Origin: Treponema sp.
GTDB taxonomy: Bacteria > Spirochaetota > Spirochaetia > Treponematales > Treponemataceae
DNA: 64,000 nt
Reading direction: 5' to 3'
Assembly (NCBI GenBank): GCA_017548565.1
Contig: JAFYZU010000022.1
Coordinates: 94,915 to 158,914 of the forward strand
Shown: piece after piece, positions 45,656 through 53,390 of the stretch
Layout of the letters: the number at the start of each line of letters is the position of its first letter
Numbering within the stretch: position 1 is the stretch's first letter
The notes under the pieces: model-generated
Seen by the model: only the letters and a program-made list of their open reading frames with translations
What the model was told of the DNA's origin: nothing
The model's database searches: none
Made by a program: the position numbers and the translations under genes

Positions 45656-46801
45656 TTATACTAACTTAAATTGCCAGCATTTATGAGGTTTCTTTCTTTC
45701 AAAATCCTGTGGAATTGTCTGATATGTAATATCGTTACAGTTAAAATCTATGCCGGCTGCTGTTTTTGACGGTAGTTTTGAAAGATCAAATTTTATTCGT
45801 TCAGAATTTGTAGAAAAATACAAAATTCCGCCAGGTGTAAGAATATTCAGGCAATCTTTTACAAGCTGTGGCCAGTCGCGGTTTATGTCAAGAACATCCT
45901 GAGTGCTTTTGCTGTTAGAAAAAGTCGGCGGGTCAAGAATGATTAAATCATATAATTCTTCGTTTTTAATTTTTCCGGATTTTACGCCCGTTGCTTTTTC
46001 CTGTAAAAATCTGATGCAGTCTGTTTTTGTGTAAACATATTTTTTTTTGTCTGAAAAACCGTTGAGCTTCATGTTTTCTTTTGCCCAGTCAAGATAAGTG
46101 TTCGATAAATCAACAGATTCAATATAAGAGGCATTTCCCTGTGCTGCATATACCGAAAAGCTTCCTGTGTAGCAGAAAAGATTTAAAACACGTTTATTAC
46201 TGCAGGTTTCCCGTACAAGTGAACGAAGCGGTCGGTGATCAAAGAAAAGACCTGTATCAAGATATGTCGTAAGATCTGTGCGGAAAAGCTGTCCCTGTTC
46301 CTGAATAAGACCGTTAATTGAACTTACTGAATCAGATTCACCGATTGTATTTTCTTTTTTGTATTGGTTTCCCGCATTGTGGTTAAAATGCTTTCTCATT
46401 TTCTTTATAATGTGACTCTTTTCTATACCGAGAACTTTGCAGCACTGTTCGCTCATTTTTTCAAGCCATATTTCTTCTTCATGTTCATCCTTTTGGTATG
46501 GGCGCTCATAAAGATATATTACAGCAAAAGTTCTTTGTTTTATTTCTTCTTCAATTCCCCTGATGTTTGCCGAAAGCTTTGCATTCTGTTCGGACATAAA
46601 ACGTGCGGCTTCTATAGTATGATCGATTGTATCAGGTAAAAATTCATATAAATCAAGGCTTACAGGAATTTCAGGAATATCACGGTCATAAAGGCGATAG
46701 CACGAAATTCTGTTTTTTCTTGCCCATTTTCTTAATTCCCTGTATTTTTTCTGAAGCCGGTTTGAAAAAAGTTCTGCCTGATAATCTGTTTTATTTTCCA
46801 T
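45656..46801 (-). CDS. RlmK-like class I rRNA methyltransferase
   Basis: This is a 381-residue protein with an N-terminal segment (FSNRLQKKYRELRKWARKN, CYRLYDRDIPEIPVSLD) and a Rossmann methyltransferase core: FRTDLTTYLDTGLFFDHRP, VLNLFCYTGSFSVYAA, and catalytic-loop LIILDPPTFSNSK. This layout equals the C-terminal RlmK part of E. coli RlmKL, which makes m7G2069 in 23S rRNA, here as a stand-alone enzyme. RlmI-type m5C enzymes are an alternative, though no PUA domain is seen. A possible leaderless mRNA: extended -10 six bases from the ATG. Confidence 0.82.
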   Translation of the reverse strand: MENKTDYQAELFSNRLQKKYRELRKWARKNRISCYRLYDRDIPEIPVSLDLYEFLPDTIDHTIEAARFMSEQNAKLSANIRGIEEEIKQRTFAVIYLYERPYQKDEHEEEIWLEKMSEQCCKVLGIEKSHIIKKMRKHFNHNAGNQYKKENTIGESDSVSSINGLIQEQGQLFRTDLTTYLDTGLFFDHRPLRSLVRETCSNKRVLNLFCYTGSFSVYAAQGNASYIESVDLSNTYLDWAKENMKLNGFSDKKKYVYTKTDCIRFLQEKATGVKSGKIKNEELYDLIILDPPTFSNSKSTQDVLDINRDWPQLVKDCLNILTPGGILYFSTNSERIKFDLSKLPSKTAAGIDFNCNDITYQTIPQDFERKKPHKCWQFKLV

Positions 46802-46807
46802 AAAAAA

Positions 46808-46816
46808 ATAATATCA
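46808..46816 (-). promoter_or_regulatory. Extended -10 of the rlmK-like gene, leaderless geometry
   Basis: TGATATTAT on the minus strand (46816-46808), then six T residues and the ATG. No good -35 and no Shine-Dalgarno are seen. Confidence 0.5.
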
Positions 46817-46892
46817 GAAAAACATCTTATTTGCCACATACGTCTGACTTCAATTTAAAATTTATGTTACAATAATCATTAAAGAAGGATAT

Positions 46893-47090
46893 ATGACAGC
46901 AACAGAAAAATATCTGATGATGAATAATGAATTCTGCCGTCTTCGCGATGCAATTTTTAATCCGGATGCAGATGAAAAGGATGAAGATGAACGTATTCAA
47001 AAAAGCGTTGAAGCAGCTCTTGGTGTTTTATGCCAGTATCTTGATTATTACAAGGAACTGAACGGCTGTAAAACACGTGAAAAAAAATAA
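46893..47090 (+). CDS. Small acidic hypothetical protein
   Basis: This 65-residue protein begins MTATEKYLMMNNEFCRLRDA and is rich in Asp/Glu and Lys, predicted mostly helical with two cysteines that are not in a recognised motif. It has an AAGGA Shine-Dalgarno and a possible promoter upstream. I recognise no family. Its size, ribosome site and codon use support a real gene. Confidence 0.55.
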   Translation: MTATEKYLMMNNEFCRLRDAIFNPDADEKDEDERIQKSVEAALGVLCQYLDYYKELNGCKTREKK

Positions 47091-47104
47091 TTTCTCAAAA
47101 AAAA

Positions 47105-47130
47105 ATATTATGGTATAATATTATGGTATA
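47105..47130 (+). repeat. Tandem 13-bp repeat with duplicated extended -10
   Basis: ATATTATGGTATA occurs twice head to tail. Each copy, with the bases after it, gives TGGTATAAT, an extended -10, at 47111-47119 and 47124-47132. They are the likely promoters of the next gene. Confidence 0.8.
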
Positions 47131-47171
47131 ATTAAATAAATTAATCAGATTTTTTATGGAGATTAAATAAG

Positions 47172-48113
47172 ATGAAAAGACATTTAATGAAATCTGTTTT
47201 ATTGTCAGTTTCCTTTGTTTTTTTTATGACTTCCTGTTTTGGCTCTTATAATGGTGGTTCAGAGAATAATAATGATTCTAAACCTGTATCAGCTAACTTT
47301 ATCCGTGTTAATGGTGGAGAAGTAGCAGGTCCTGTAAACGGTTCTTTAGTTTTTGTAGAAAACAGGACTGTAACAATTAAAAATTTACTTGTAAGTGATC
47401 ATGAAGTAACACAAAATGAATATCAGACTTACTGTACATATGGAGCAGAAAAACCTAACGGGGGTGGTGGAGAGGGAATTAATTATCCTGTATATAATGT
47501 CAGCTGGTATGATGCTGTTATATATTGTAATTTACGTTCTATGGCAGAAAATCTGACGCCGGTTTATAAACTTAATGGTGAAGATGATCCGGCAAAATGG
47601 AGCGGAGTACTCTGTTCTTCTTTTGGTAAATACTATGGTCCTTTGGACGGTGGAAGTAACTGGGATTCTATAACTTTTGATACAAATGCAAACGGCTACC
47701 GTCTTCCGACTGAAGCAGAATGGGAATATATAGCACGTGGTGGAAATAACGGACTTCCTGCTACACAGACAACTTATGCGGGATGTAATGAAATCGACTC
47801 TGTCGCATGGTATCGGACTAATTCAAATTTCAGATCCAGACCTGTAAAACAGAAAAATCCGCTTAAAGGCATTTATGATCTCAGTGGAAATGTAAGTGAA
47901 ATTTGCTGGGACTGGAGCTCTTTGTCCATTTCAAGTTCTACACCTGCAACCGGACCTTCAGCAAGTCAAAATGGTACTAATAAAAATCGTGTTTGTCGTG
48001 GTGGAAATTATTTTTTAGAAGCAGCTGCATGTGAAGTTCGTTCGAGAGATGCAATTAAGACATATGACAGAGCCAGCAATGTAGGATTCCGTGTAGTTCG
48101 TAATGCTGATTAG
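47172..48113 (+). CDS. Lipoprotein with formylglycine-generating-enzyme-like (SUMF1) domain
   Basis: This 313-residue protein has a lipoprotein signal (VLLSVSFVFFMTSC) and a linker, then an FGE-sulfatase/C-type-lectin-like domain: VSDHEVTQNEYQTY, YNVSWYDAVIYCN, YRLPTEAEWEYIARGG, IYDLSGNVSEICWDW and CRGGNYF...NVGFRVVR. The two redox cysteines of true FGE are not in the usual place, so it is more likely a binding or structural protein. Treponemes carry many such lipoproteins. A TGGAG Shine-Dalgarno precedes the ATG at 47172. Confidence 0.85.
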   Translation: MKRHLMKSVLLSVSFVFFMTSCFGSYNGGSENNNDSKPVSANFIRVNGGEVAGPVNGSLVFVENRTVTIKNLLVSDHEVTQNEYQTYCTYGAEKPNGGGGEGINYPVYNVSWYDAVIYCNLRSMAENLTPVYKLNGEDDPAKWSGVLCSSFGKYYGPLDGGSNWDSITFDTNANGYRLPTEAEWEYIARGGNNGLPATQTTYAGCNEIDSVAWYRTNSNFRSRPVKQKNPLKGIYDLSGNVSEICWDWSSLSISSSTPATGPSASQNGTNKNRVCRGGNYFLEAAACEVRSRDAIKTYDRASNVGFRVVRNAD

Positions 48114-48142
48114 TTTTTAATAATTTTGTAGTCTATATAATT

Positions 48143-48180
48143 CACAGGGATTTTCATTCTGTTAATCCCTGTGTTTTTTT
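48143..48180 (+). terminator. Intrinsic terminator of the SUMF1-like lipoprotein gene
   Basis: CACAGGGATT, 11-nt loop, AATCCCTGTG and seven T residues. Confidence 0.93.
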
Positions 48181-48286
48181 GTATATTTTCTCTTATCTAT
48201 ACATAACCTCCAAAAATCATTATACTTTAGGTCTATAAATTTGCATTTATCCTGCGGCCTGTGTGTCGTACGGTAAAAATATATAA

Positions 48287-48326
48287 GATTTCGGGCAAGG
48301 CTTTTTAGTATTTTCTGCCCGGTATC
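48287..48326 (+). promoter_or_regulatory. 5' leader hairpin of the DEAD-box helicase mRNA
   Basis: CGGGCA (48292-48297) pairs with TGCCCG (48316-48321), and GAT/ATC extend the stem over a 2x2 internal loop. The hairpin ends about 15 nt before the start codon, just before AAAGGA. The leader is near 100 nt if TATACT at 48231-48236 is the -10. A temperature- or helicase-sensitive control element is possible but not shown. Confidence 0.5.
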
Positions 48327-48340
48327 GTAAAGGACAAATT

Positions 48341-50032
48341 ATGAATTTTACGGAATTTAGTCTTGATGAAAGACTTTCTAAGGGTATTGAAGCTGCCGGT
48401 TATGTTAATTGTACACCTGTTCAGGAGCAGGTAATTAAAGCTTCGGTTGTTAATTCGGATATTAATTCTAAGGGCCCGGATTTATATGTTCAGTCTCAGA
48501 CAGGAACCGGAAAAACATGTGCATATCTTGTTGCTGTAATTGACAGAATGCTTGCTAATCCCGGAAAAAAATGTCTTGTTCTGGCTCCTACACGTGAGCT
48601 TGCAGTACAGATTGAAGAAGAAGCAAAGGTACTTGCAGGTCCTGGTGGACTTAAGGCCTTTAGTGTTTATGGTGGTGTGGGCTATGAAAAACAGATTTCT
48701 AATCTTAAAAAAGGTGTAGACATCATCATCGGAACTCCGGGACGCGTAATTGATTTACAGGAAGGTGGAAATCTTTCGTTATCCGACGCCGCATTCTGTG
48801 TAATCGACGAAGCAGACAGAATGTTTGACATGGGATTCTATCCTGATTTAAGAAAAATCCTTAAATGTCTTCCTGCTGCAGAAGAAAGACAGACAATGCT
48901 TTTTTCGGCAACACTTAATTCTTATGTAAAGAATCTTGCCTGGGAATATACAAGAGATCCTGTCGAAATTACAATTGAAGCAGAAAATATCACTGTAAGC
49001 GAAATATCACAGGAGCTTTTACATGTTTCAAGCGATGAAAAAATGAAGCTTTTAATTGGAATCTTAAAGCATGAACTTCCGGAAAGCGTTATCATTTTCT
49101 GTAATACAAAAAGAACCTGCGAAGTTGTTTCAAAACGACTTGCAATCAATAACATTAAATCTGAATTTTTAATCGGTGATTTACCGCAGGCAAAGCGTCT
49201 TTCTATCTTAAAGAATTTTAAGGCTGGAGAAGTACGATGTCTTGTTGCTACTGATGTTGCGGCACGTGGAATTGATGTTGATGACCTTGCAATGGTAATT
49301 AATTATGATCTTCCGGTAGAAGCAGAAAACTATGTTCATAGAATCGGTCGTACTGCAAGAGCGGGAAAAAGCGGAAAAGCATATACTTTCTGCAGTGAAC
49401 AGGACGTTTATAATCTTCCTGCAATTGAACGCTATATAGAGATGCAGATTCCTTCAACAGTTGCTTATCCTGATCAGATGGAAGAAGATAAATCTGAAGG
49501 AATGTACATCAAAACAGAAAACTGGCACGGTGATGATGATTATGACAACCGTAACGGAAGAAGAAAAGGACGTGACGGTGATTTCCATAACCGTAGAAAC
49601 GGTGAAAGACATAATGGAAAGCCTTCTTATTCAGGAAAAAATGATCACAAAAAAGACGGTTATAAAAAAGGTGATTCTTATCATAAAAATGATAAAGCTG
49701 GTAAAAACGGTTATAAGAAAACCTATTACAACAAGCCGTATATTGATCCTGCAAAACTCGAAGGCCTTTCTTATGAAGAACGCATGAAACTTTACAAAGA
49801 AGCGTATGCTGCAGGAAACAGGACACAGGGAAGAGGGGATAGTTACAACAAATCCTATAATAATAAGTCCGGCGGATATAAAAAAGACGGCTACAGAAAC
49901 GACGGTTATAACAAACAGTACAACAAAAAGGGCGGCTATAATAAAAATGTACGTTCGGATAACCGCCATGAGCAGAAGCCTGCACAGAAAAAATCATTCT
50001 GGCAGAAAGTAAAGGGATTGTTCGGGAGATAA
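48341..50032 (+). CDS. DEAD-box RNA helicase with basic C-terminal tail
   Basis: This 563-residue protein has all DEAD-box motifs: Q-motif PVQEQVI, I SQTGTGKT, Ia APTRELAVQ, II VIDEADRMFD, III FSATL, V ATDVAARGIDV and VI HRIGRTARAG. Residues ~390-563 are a low-complexity tail rich in Lys, Asn, Gly and Tyr, with repeats such as GYKKDGY and YNKKGGYN, a likely RNA-binding or condensate-forming tail. Roles in cold adaptation, ribosome assembly or RNA decay fit; the exact orthologue (CsdA, RhlE or RhlB) is not clear. It ends 6 bp before the ABC-F gene. Confidence 0.92.
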   Translation: MNFTEFSLDERLSKGIEAAGYVNCTPVQEQVIKASVVNSDINSKGPDLYVQSQTGTGKTCAYLVAVIDRMLANPGKKCLVLAPTRELAVQIEEEAKVLAGPGGLKAFSVYGGVGYEKQISNLKKGVDIIIGTPGRVIDLQEGGNLSLSDAAFCVIDEADRMFDMGFYPDLRKILKCLPAAEERQTMLFSATLNSYVKNLAWEYTRDPVEITIEAENITVSEISQELLHVSSDEKMKLLIGILKHELPESVIIFCNTKRTCEVVSKRLAINNIKSEFLIGDLPQAKRLSILKNFKAGEVRCLVATDVAARGIDVDDLAMVINYDLPVEAENYVHRIGRTARAGKSGKAYTFCSEQDVYNLPAIERYIEMQIPSTVAYPDQMEEDKSEGMYIKTENWHGDDDYDNRNGRRKGRDGDFHNRRNGERHNGKPSYSGKNDHKKDGYKKGDSYHKNDKAGKNGYKKTYYNKPYIDPAKLEGLSYEERMKLYKEAYAAGNRTQGRGDSYNKSYNNKSGGYKKDGYRNDGYNKQYNKKGGYNKNVRSDNRHEQKPAQKKSFWQKVKGLFGR

Positions 50033-50038
50033 TTTTAT

Positions 50039-51691
50039 ATGATTACTGTAAGTGATGTTAGTGTTTTATTCAGCGAAAAACCGCTTTTTAAAGATGTTAA
50101 TCTTAAGTTCAATAAAGGAAACTGTTATGGAATTACCGGTGCAAATGGTGCCGGTAAATCAACTTTTTTAAAGCTTTTGTCGGGAGAACTGGAAAAAGAT
50201 TCAGGCGAAATTTTTATGACTCCTGGCGAACGAATGGCTGTATTAAAGCAGGACCACTTTGCCTTTGATCAGTATTCTGTAAAAGATACTGTCATGATGG
50301 GCTTTCCTCGTCTTTACGAAGTTTCTAAGGCGCGCGACGAAATTTATGCAAAAGCAGATTTTACAGAAGAAGATGGAATTAAATCGGCAGAACTCGAAGC
50401 AGAATTCGGTGAGCTTGGAGGTTACGAAGCAGAAAACCAGATTGAACAGATGCTTAGTGGTCTTGGTCTTGAAGAAGAAAATCACGATAAAATGATGAGC
50501 GAACTGGACGAATCTCAGAAGGTTCGTGTACTTCTTGCACAGGCAATCTACGGAAATCCTGATGCACTCATCCTCGACGAACCTACAAACGGTCTTGATA
50601 TTGAATCTATCACCTGGCTCGAAAACTTTCTTCTTGATTTTGAGAATACTGTAATTGTTGTTTCGCACGACCGTCACTTTTTGAACACTGTCTGCACTTA
50701 CATCTGCGATATTGACTTTGGAAAAATCACACAGTTCAGCGGAAACTACGACTTCTGGTATCAGATGACTCAGGTTATGCAGCGACAGGCTCACGACCAG
50801 CAGAAAAAGACAGAAGAAAAAATGAAGGACTTGCGCGAGTTTATCCTTCGTTTCAGTTCCAACGCTTCTAAGGCAAAGCAGGCAACAAGCCGCAAAAAGA
50901 TTTACGACAAGCTTGCAGATTCGCTTGAAGATATTCCTGTTTCTACACGAAAGTTCCCGTATGTAGCTTTTAAGCCTGACCGCGAAATTGGAAACAATGT
51001 TCTCGAATGCAAAAATCTTTGTATTAAGGATGCAGATGGCGTTGAGCTTCTTAAAGATTTCAGCTTAACAGTAAACCGTACCGATAAAATCGCCTTTGTT
51101 GGTATTGAACATAACTCAGTAACAGCACTTTTTGATATTATCAACGGTGTAAAAAAGCCTGACTCCGGTGAGTTCTTCTGGGGACAGACAACAAGTCAGA
51201 CTTATCTTCCACGCGATAATTCAGAAAACTTTAATAACGATATGAATATTACCGAATGGCTCAAGCAGTATTCAAAAGAACAGGATGACAGCTATGTTCG
51301 CGGTTTCCTTGGAAGAATGCTCTTCAGCGGTGATGAATCACTTAAAAAAGTTAAGGTCCTTTCAGGTGGTGAAAAGGTTCGCTGTATGCTCAGTAAGCTC
51401 ATGCTCAGCGGTGCTAACTGTATTACAATGGATGATCCTACAAACCATCTTGACCTTGAAGCAATTCAGTCGCTCAACGAAGGTTTGATTGCATTCCCGG
51501 GTGTTCTTTTATTCAGCTCACATGACCATGAGTTCATTCAGTCTATTGCCAACCGTATTGTAGAAATTACACCGAACGGCATTATTGACCGTATGATGAG
51601 CTTTGATGATTATATTACAGATCCTCAGGTGACAGAACTTCGAAAAAAACTGTATGAAGGAACCGGTAAGAAGATTAAATACAGGGTTTAA
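50039..51691 (+). CDS. YbiT-type ABC-F ATPase with degenerate second site
   Basis: This 550-residue protein without membrane helices has two nucleotide-binding domains and the ABC-F linker. Its N-terminal half matches YbiT (GNCYGITGANGAGKSTFLK, LDEPTNGLDIESITWLE). NBD1 lacks a normal LSGGQ signature (SELDESQKVR). NBD2 has VGIEHNSVTALFDII where Walker A should be, so the GKST is missing, a good LSGGEKVR signature, and MDDPTNHLD with Asp for the catalytic Glu. ABC-F proteins act on the ribosome E site. The degenerate NBD2 may be a sublineage trait. It probably shares a transcript with the DEAD-box gene. Confidence 0.85.
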   Translation: MITVSDVSVLFSEKPLFKDVNLKFNKGNCYGITGANGAGKSTFLKLLSGELEKDSGEIFMTPGERMAVLKQDHFAFDQYSVKDTVMMGFPRLYEVSKARDEIYAKADFTEEDGIKSAELEAEFGELGGYEAENQIEQMLSGLGLEEENHDKMMSELDESQKVRVLLAQAIYGNPDALILDEPTNGLDIESITWLENFLLDFENTVIVVSHDRHFLNTVCTYICDIDFGKITQFSGNYDFWYQMTQVMQRQAHDQQKKTEEKMKDLREFILRFSSNASKAKQATSRKKIYDKLADSLEDIPVSTRKFPYVAFKPDREIGNNVLECKNLCIKDADGVELLKDFSLTVNRTDKIAFVGIEHNSVTALFDIINGVKKPDSGEFFWGQTTSQTYLPRDNSENFNNDMNITEWLKQYSKEQDDSYVRGFLGRMLFSGDESLKKVKVLSGGEKVRCMLSKLMLSGANCITMDDPTNHLDLEAIQSLNEGLIAFPGVLLFSSHDHEFIQSIANRIVEITPNGIIDRMMSFDDYITDPQVTELRKKLYEGTGKKIKYRV

Positions 51692-51824
51692 TGTTCAAAA
51701 ATTAGTTACAGAATTTAAGAAAACTCTTATAATCTTCTTAATTGTTTTAAATACATAACTGTTGTCTTTTAATATATAATATCCTTGTAAGGTAAGGGTA
51801 ACCTGCCGCAAAGGAGACTTAATT

Positions 51825-53390
51825 ATGAAAAAAAGCATTTTTACATTTTTAATCTTTTGTTTATCGTCAGTTCTTTTTGCAAATGTAAAATTAAACTCTG
51901 TTCAGACATCGTATAATTCTATTTCAAGGAATTCAGACGGTTGTTCGCAGCAGACAGTTTATTCTGATGATGGAATGGAAATTACGGCGTATGCTAAAGT
52001 TATAGATGATAAGATTCAGTATACTGTTGTAATTAAAGACATCCAGGATGCAAATTTTCTTTTAGAAAAAGATTGTCTTCAGGTTTTTTCCGGTTCTATT
52101 GATAAAGATCAGTGGGAAGAGCTTGATTATGTTGGCGGCACAAAAACAGGAAAGGTTTCAATGGAGGTTTCTGACGGAGAATGCTATCCTGAAGCAGAAC
52201 CATCATCAAATGTTGACGAACAAGATGTACTTGAAGCATGCGTTACAATCGGTACTGTTGTTCTTTGTACTGCAAGCTTAATAGATTTCTTTTCATCTTC
52301 ACGTCCTGTCGTAGTAAAACCTTCAAGAAACTATAGAAGTTCACGTGCTCCTAAAAAAACACCGCGTACACGCTATGTGCCATACAGACCGTCTCCAAGA
52401 ATCGTATATCACAGGCATCATCTTTATCCTGAAACAACTTTAGTATGGGTAATTGACAGGGAATTAAATGATGAAAGAAAAACAAATGTTCCTGTTTATA
52501 ACAACCGTACAAGCACAGTAACTACTCAGTCAGAAATTCATGGTGATAAATATATCGGAACAATTATTTCAGATTTTGAAAACGGTCCTGATTACAGACT
52601 CCGCCTTACAGTTTCAGATGATGAATATATCGATTTTTACTTTACACGATCAGATAAAGTTCAGAAAAAGACTAAGAATAAAACAGTAACAAAACCTGTA
52701 GAAAATCAAAGGGCTGTTCCTGAAGTTATAAGACCGGATGAACGCGCAGAACGTACTGTTGAAAAAACAAGGGAAGCTTTGCCGGTTGCTCAAAGTAAAG
52801 ATGAAACATATCATTCAATTGCTGCTGTAACTGTAGTACCTGATTTTGCTAACTGGGGAGCCATGTATATTTACAACGGTACAGGACTTGGTTTTTATGC
52901 CGGCTTTAAGCTTAAGTTTGCAGGAATCAGGGAATCGGATGTACTTGGTGTTTATGATAAAGATTCTTTCAAGATGTATGATGATTCTCTTCCTTCCGGA
53001 ATATACCCTGGAACTCAATGTCAGTATGTCTTTGATGAACTTTACAATTACAATTCATCGGAATATAACATCGATCTTGGTTTGACCTTAAAGCTTTTCC
53101 CTCATACATATCTTATGGGCGGTTGTGATATTGGTTTTGTAAATAGATTTAAAGAAGGAACATTCTCTTACCGCGAATGGGATGAAATAAACGGTGAATG
53201 GACAACATGGCAGCAGTATGATACAGGATGGCTTAAAGCTGAAACAACAGAAGTTCTGTTTTCACCACAGCTCGGTGTTGATTTCGTGTTCGGAAATATA
53301 AATCTTGGTGCTCTTTTCCAGTTTACCGTAACGGACGATATAAAGAACATGCCTTGCTGCGTTAATATTATGGCAGGTATTTCGTTCTAG
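51825..53390 (+). CDS. Exported protein with a C-terminal beta-barrel-like end
   Basis: This 521-residue protein has a signal peptide (MKKSIFTFLIFCLSSVLFA), a first domain of ~110 residues, a hydrophobic helix (CVTIGTVVLCTASLIDFF), a basic Pro/Arg/Tyr-rich stretch (RYVPYRPSPRIVYHRHH) and a charged linker. It ends in a beta-rich region with aromatic-terminal last strand (NIMAGISF), a common outer-membrane barrel ending. I recognise no family. It has a GGAG Shine-Dalgarno and TATAAT at 51775-51780. The stop overlaps the convergent helicase gene by 4 bp. Confidence 0.6.
   Translation: MKKSIFTFLIFCLSSVLFANVKLNSVQTSYNSISRNSDGCSQQTVYSDDGMEITAYAKVIDDKIQYTVVIKDIQDANFLLEKDCLQVFSGSIDKDQWEELDYVGGTKTGKVSMEVSDGECYPEAEPSSNVDEQDVLEACVTIGTVVLCTASLIDFFSSSRPVVVKPSRNYRSSRAPKKTPRTRYVPYRPSPRIVYHRHHLYPETTLVWVIDRELNDERKTNVPVYNNRTSTVTTQSEIHGDKYIGTIISDFENGPDYRLRLTVSDDEYIDFYFTRSDKVQKKTKNKTVTKPVENQRAVPEVIRPDERAERTVEKTREALPVAQSKDETYHSIAAVTVVPDFANWGAMYIYNGTGLGFYAGFKLKFAGIRESDVLGVYDKDSFKMYDDSLPSGIYPGTQCQYVFDELYNYNSSEYNIDLGLTLKLFPHTYLMGGCDIGFVNRFKEGTFSYREWDEINGEWTTWQQYDTGWLKAETTEVLFSPQLGVDFVFGNINLGALFQFTVTDDIKNMPCCVNIMAGISF

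Noticed and set aside
47953..48113. Variable region of a diversity-generating retroelement at the end of the SUMF1-like lipoprotein gene
   Set aside because: The fold resembles T. denticola TvpA-type targets, but the 3' end is not rich in AAY codons, and no template repeat or reverse transcriptase is in the window.
49509..49997. Long antisense ORF opposite the DEAD-box helicase tail
   Set aside because: It mirrors a low-complexity Lys/Asn/Tyr/Gly coding tail, with Tyr/Phe/Arg/His-rich sequence as expected from the complement, and has no ribosome site.
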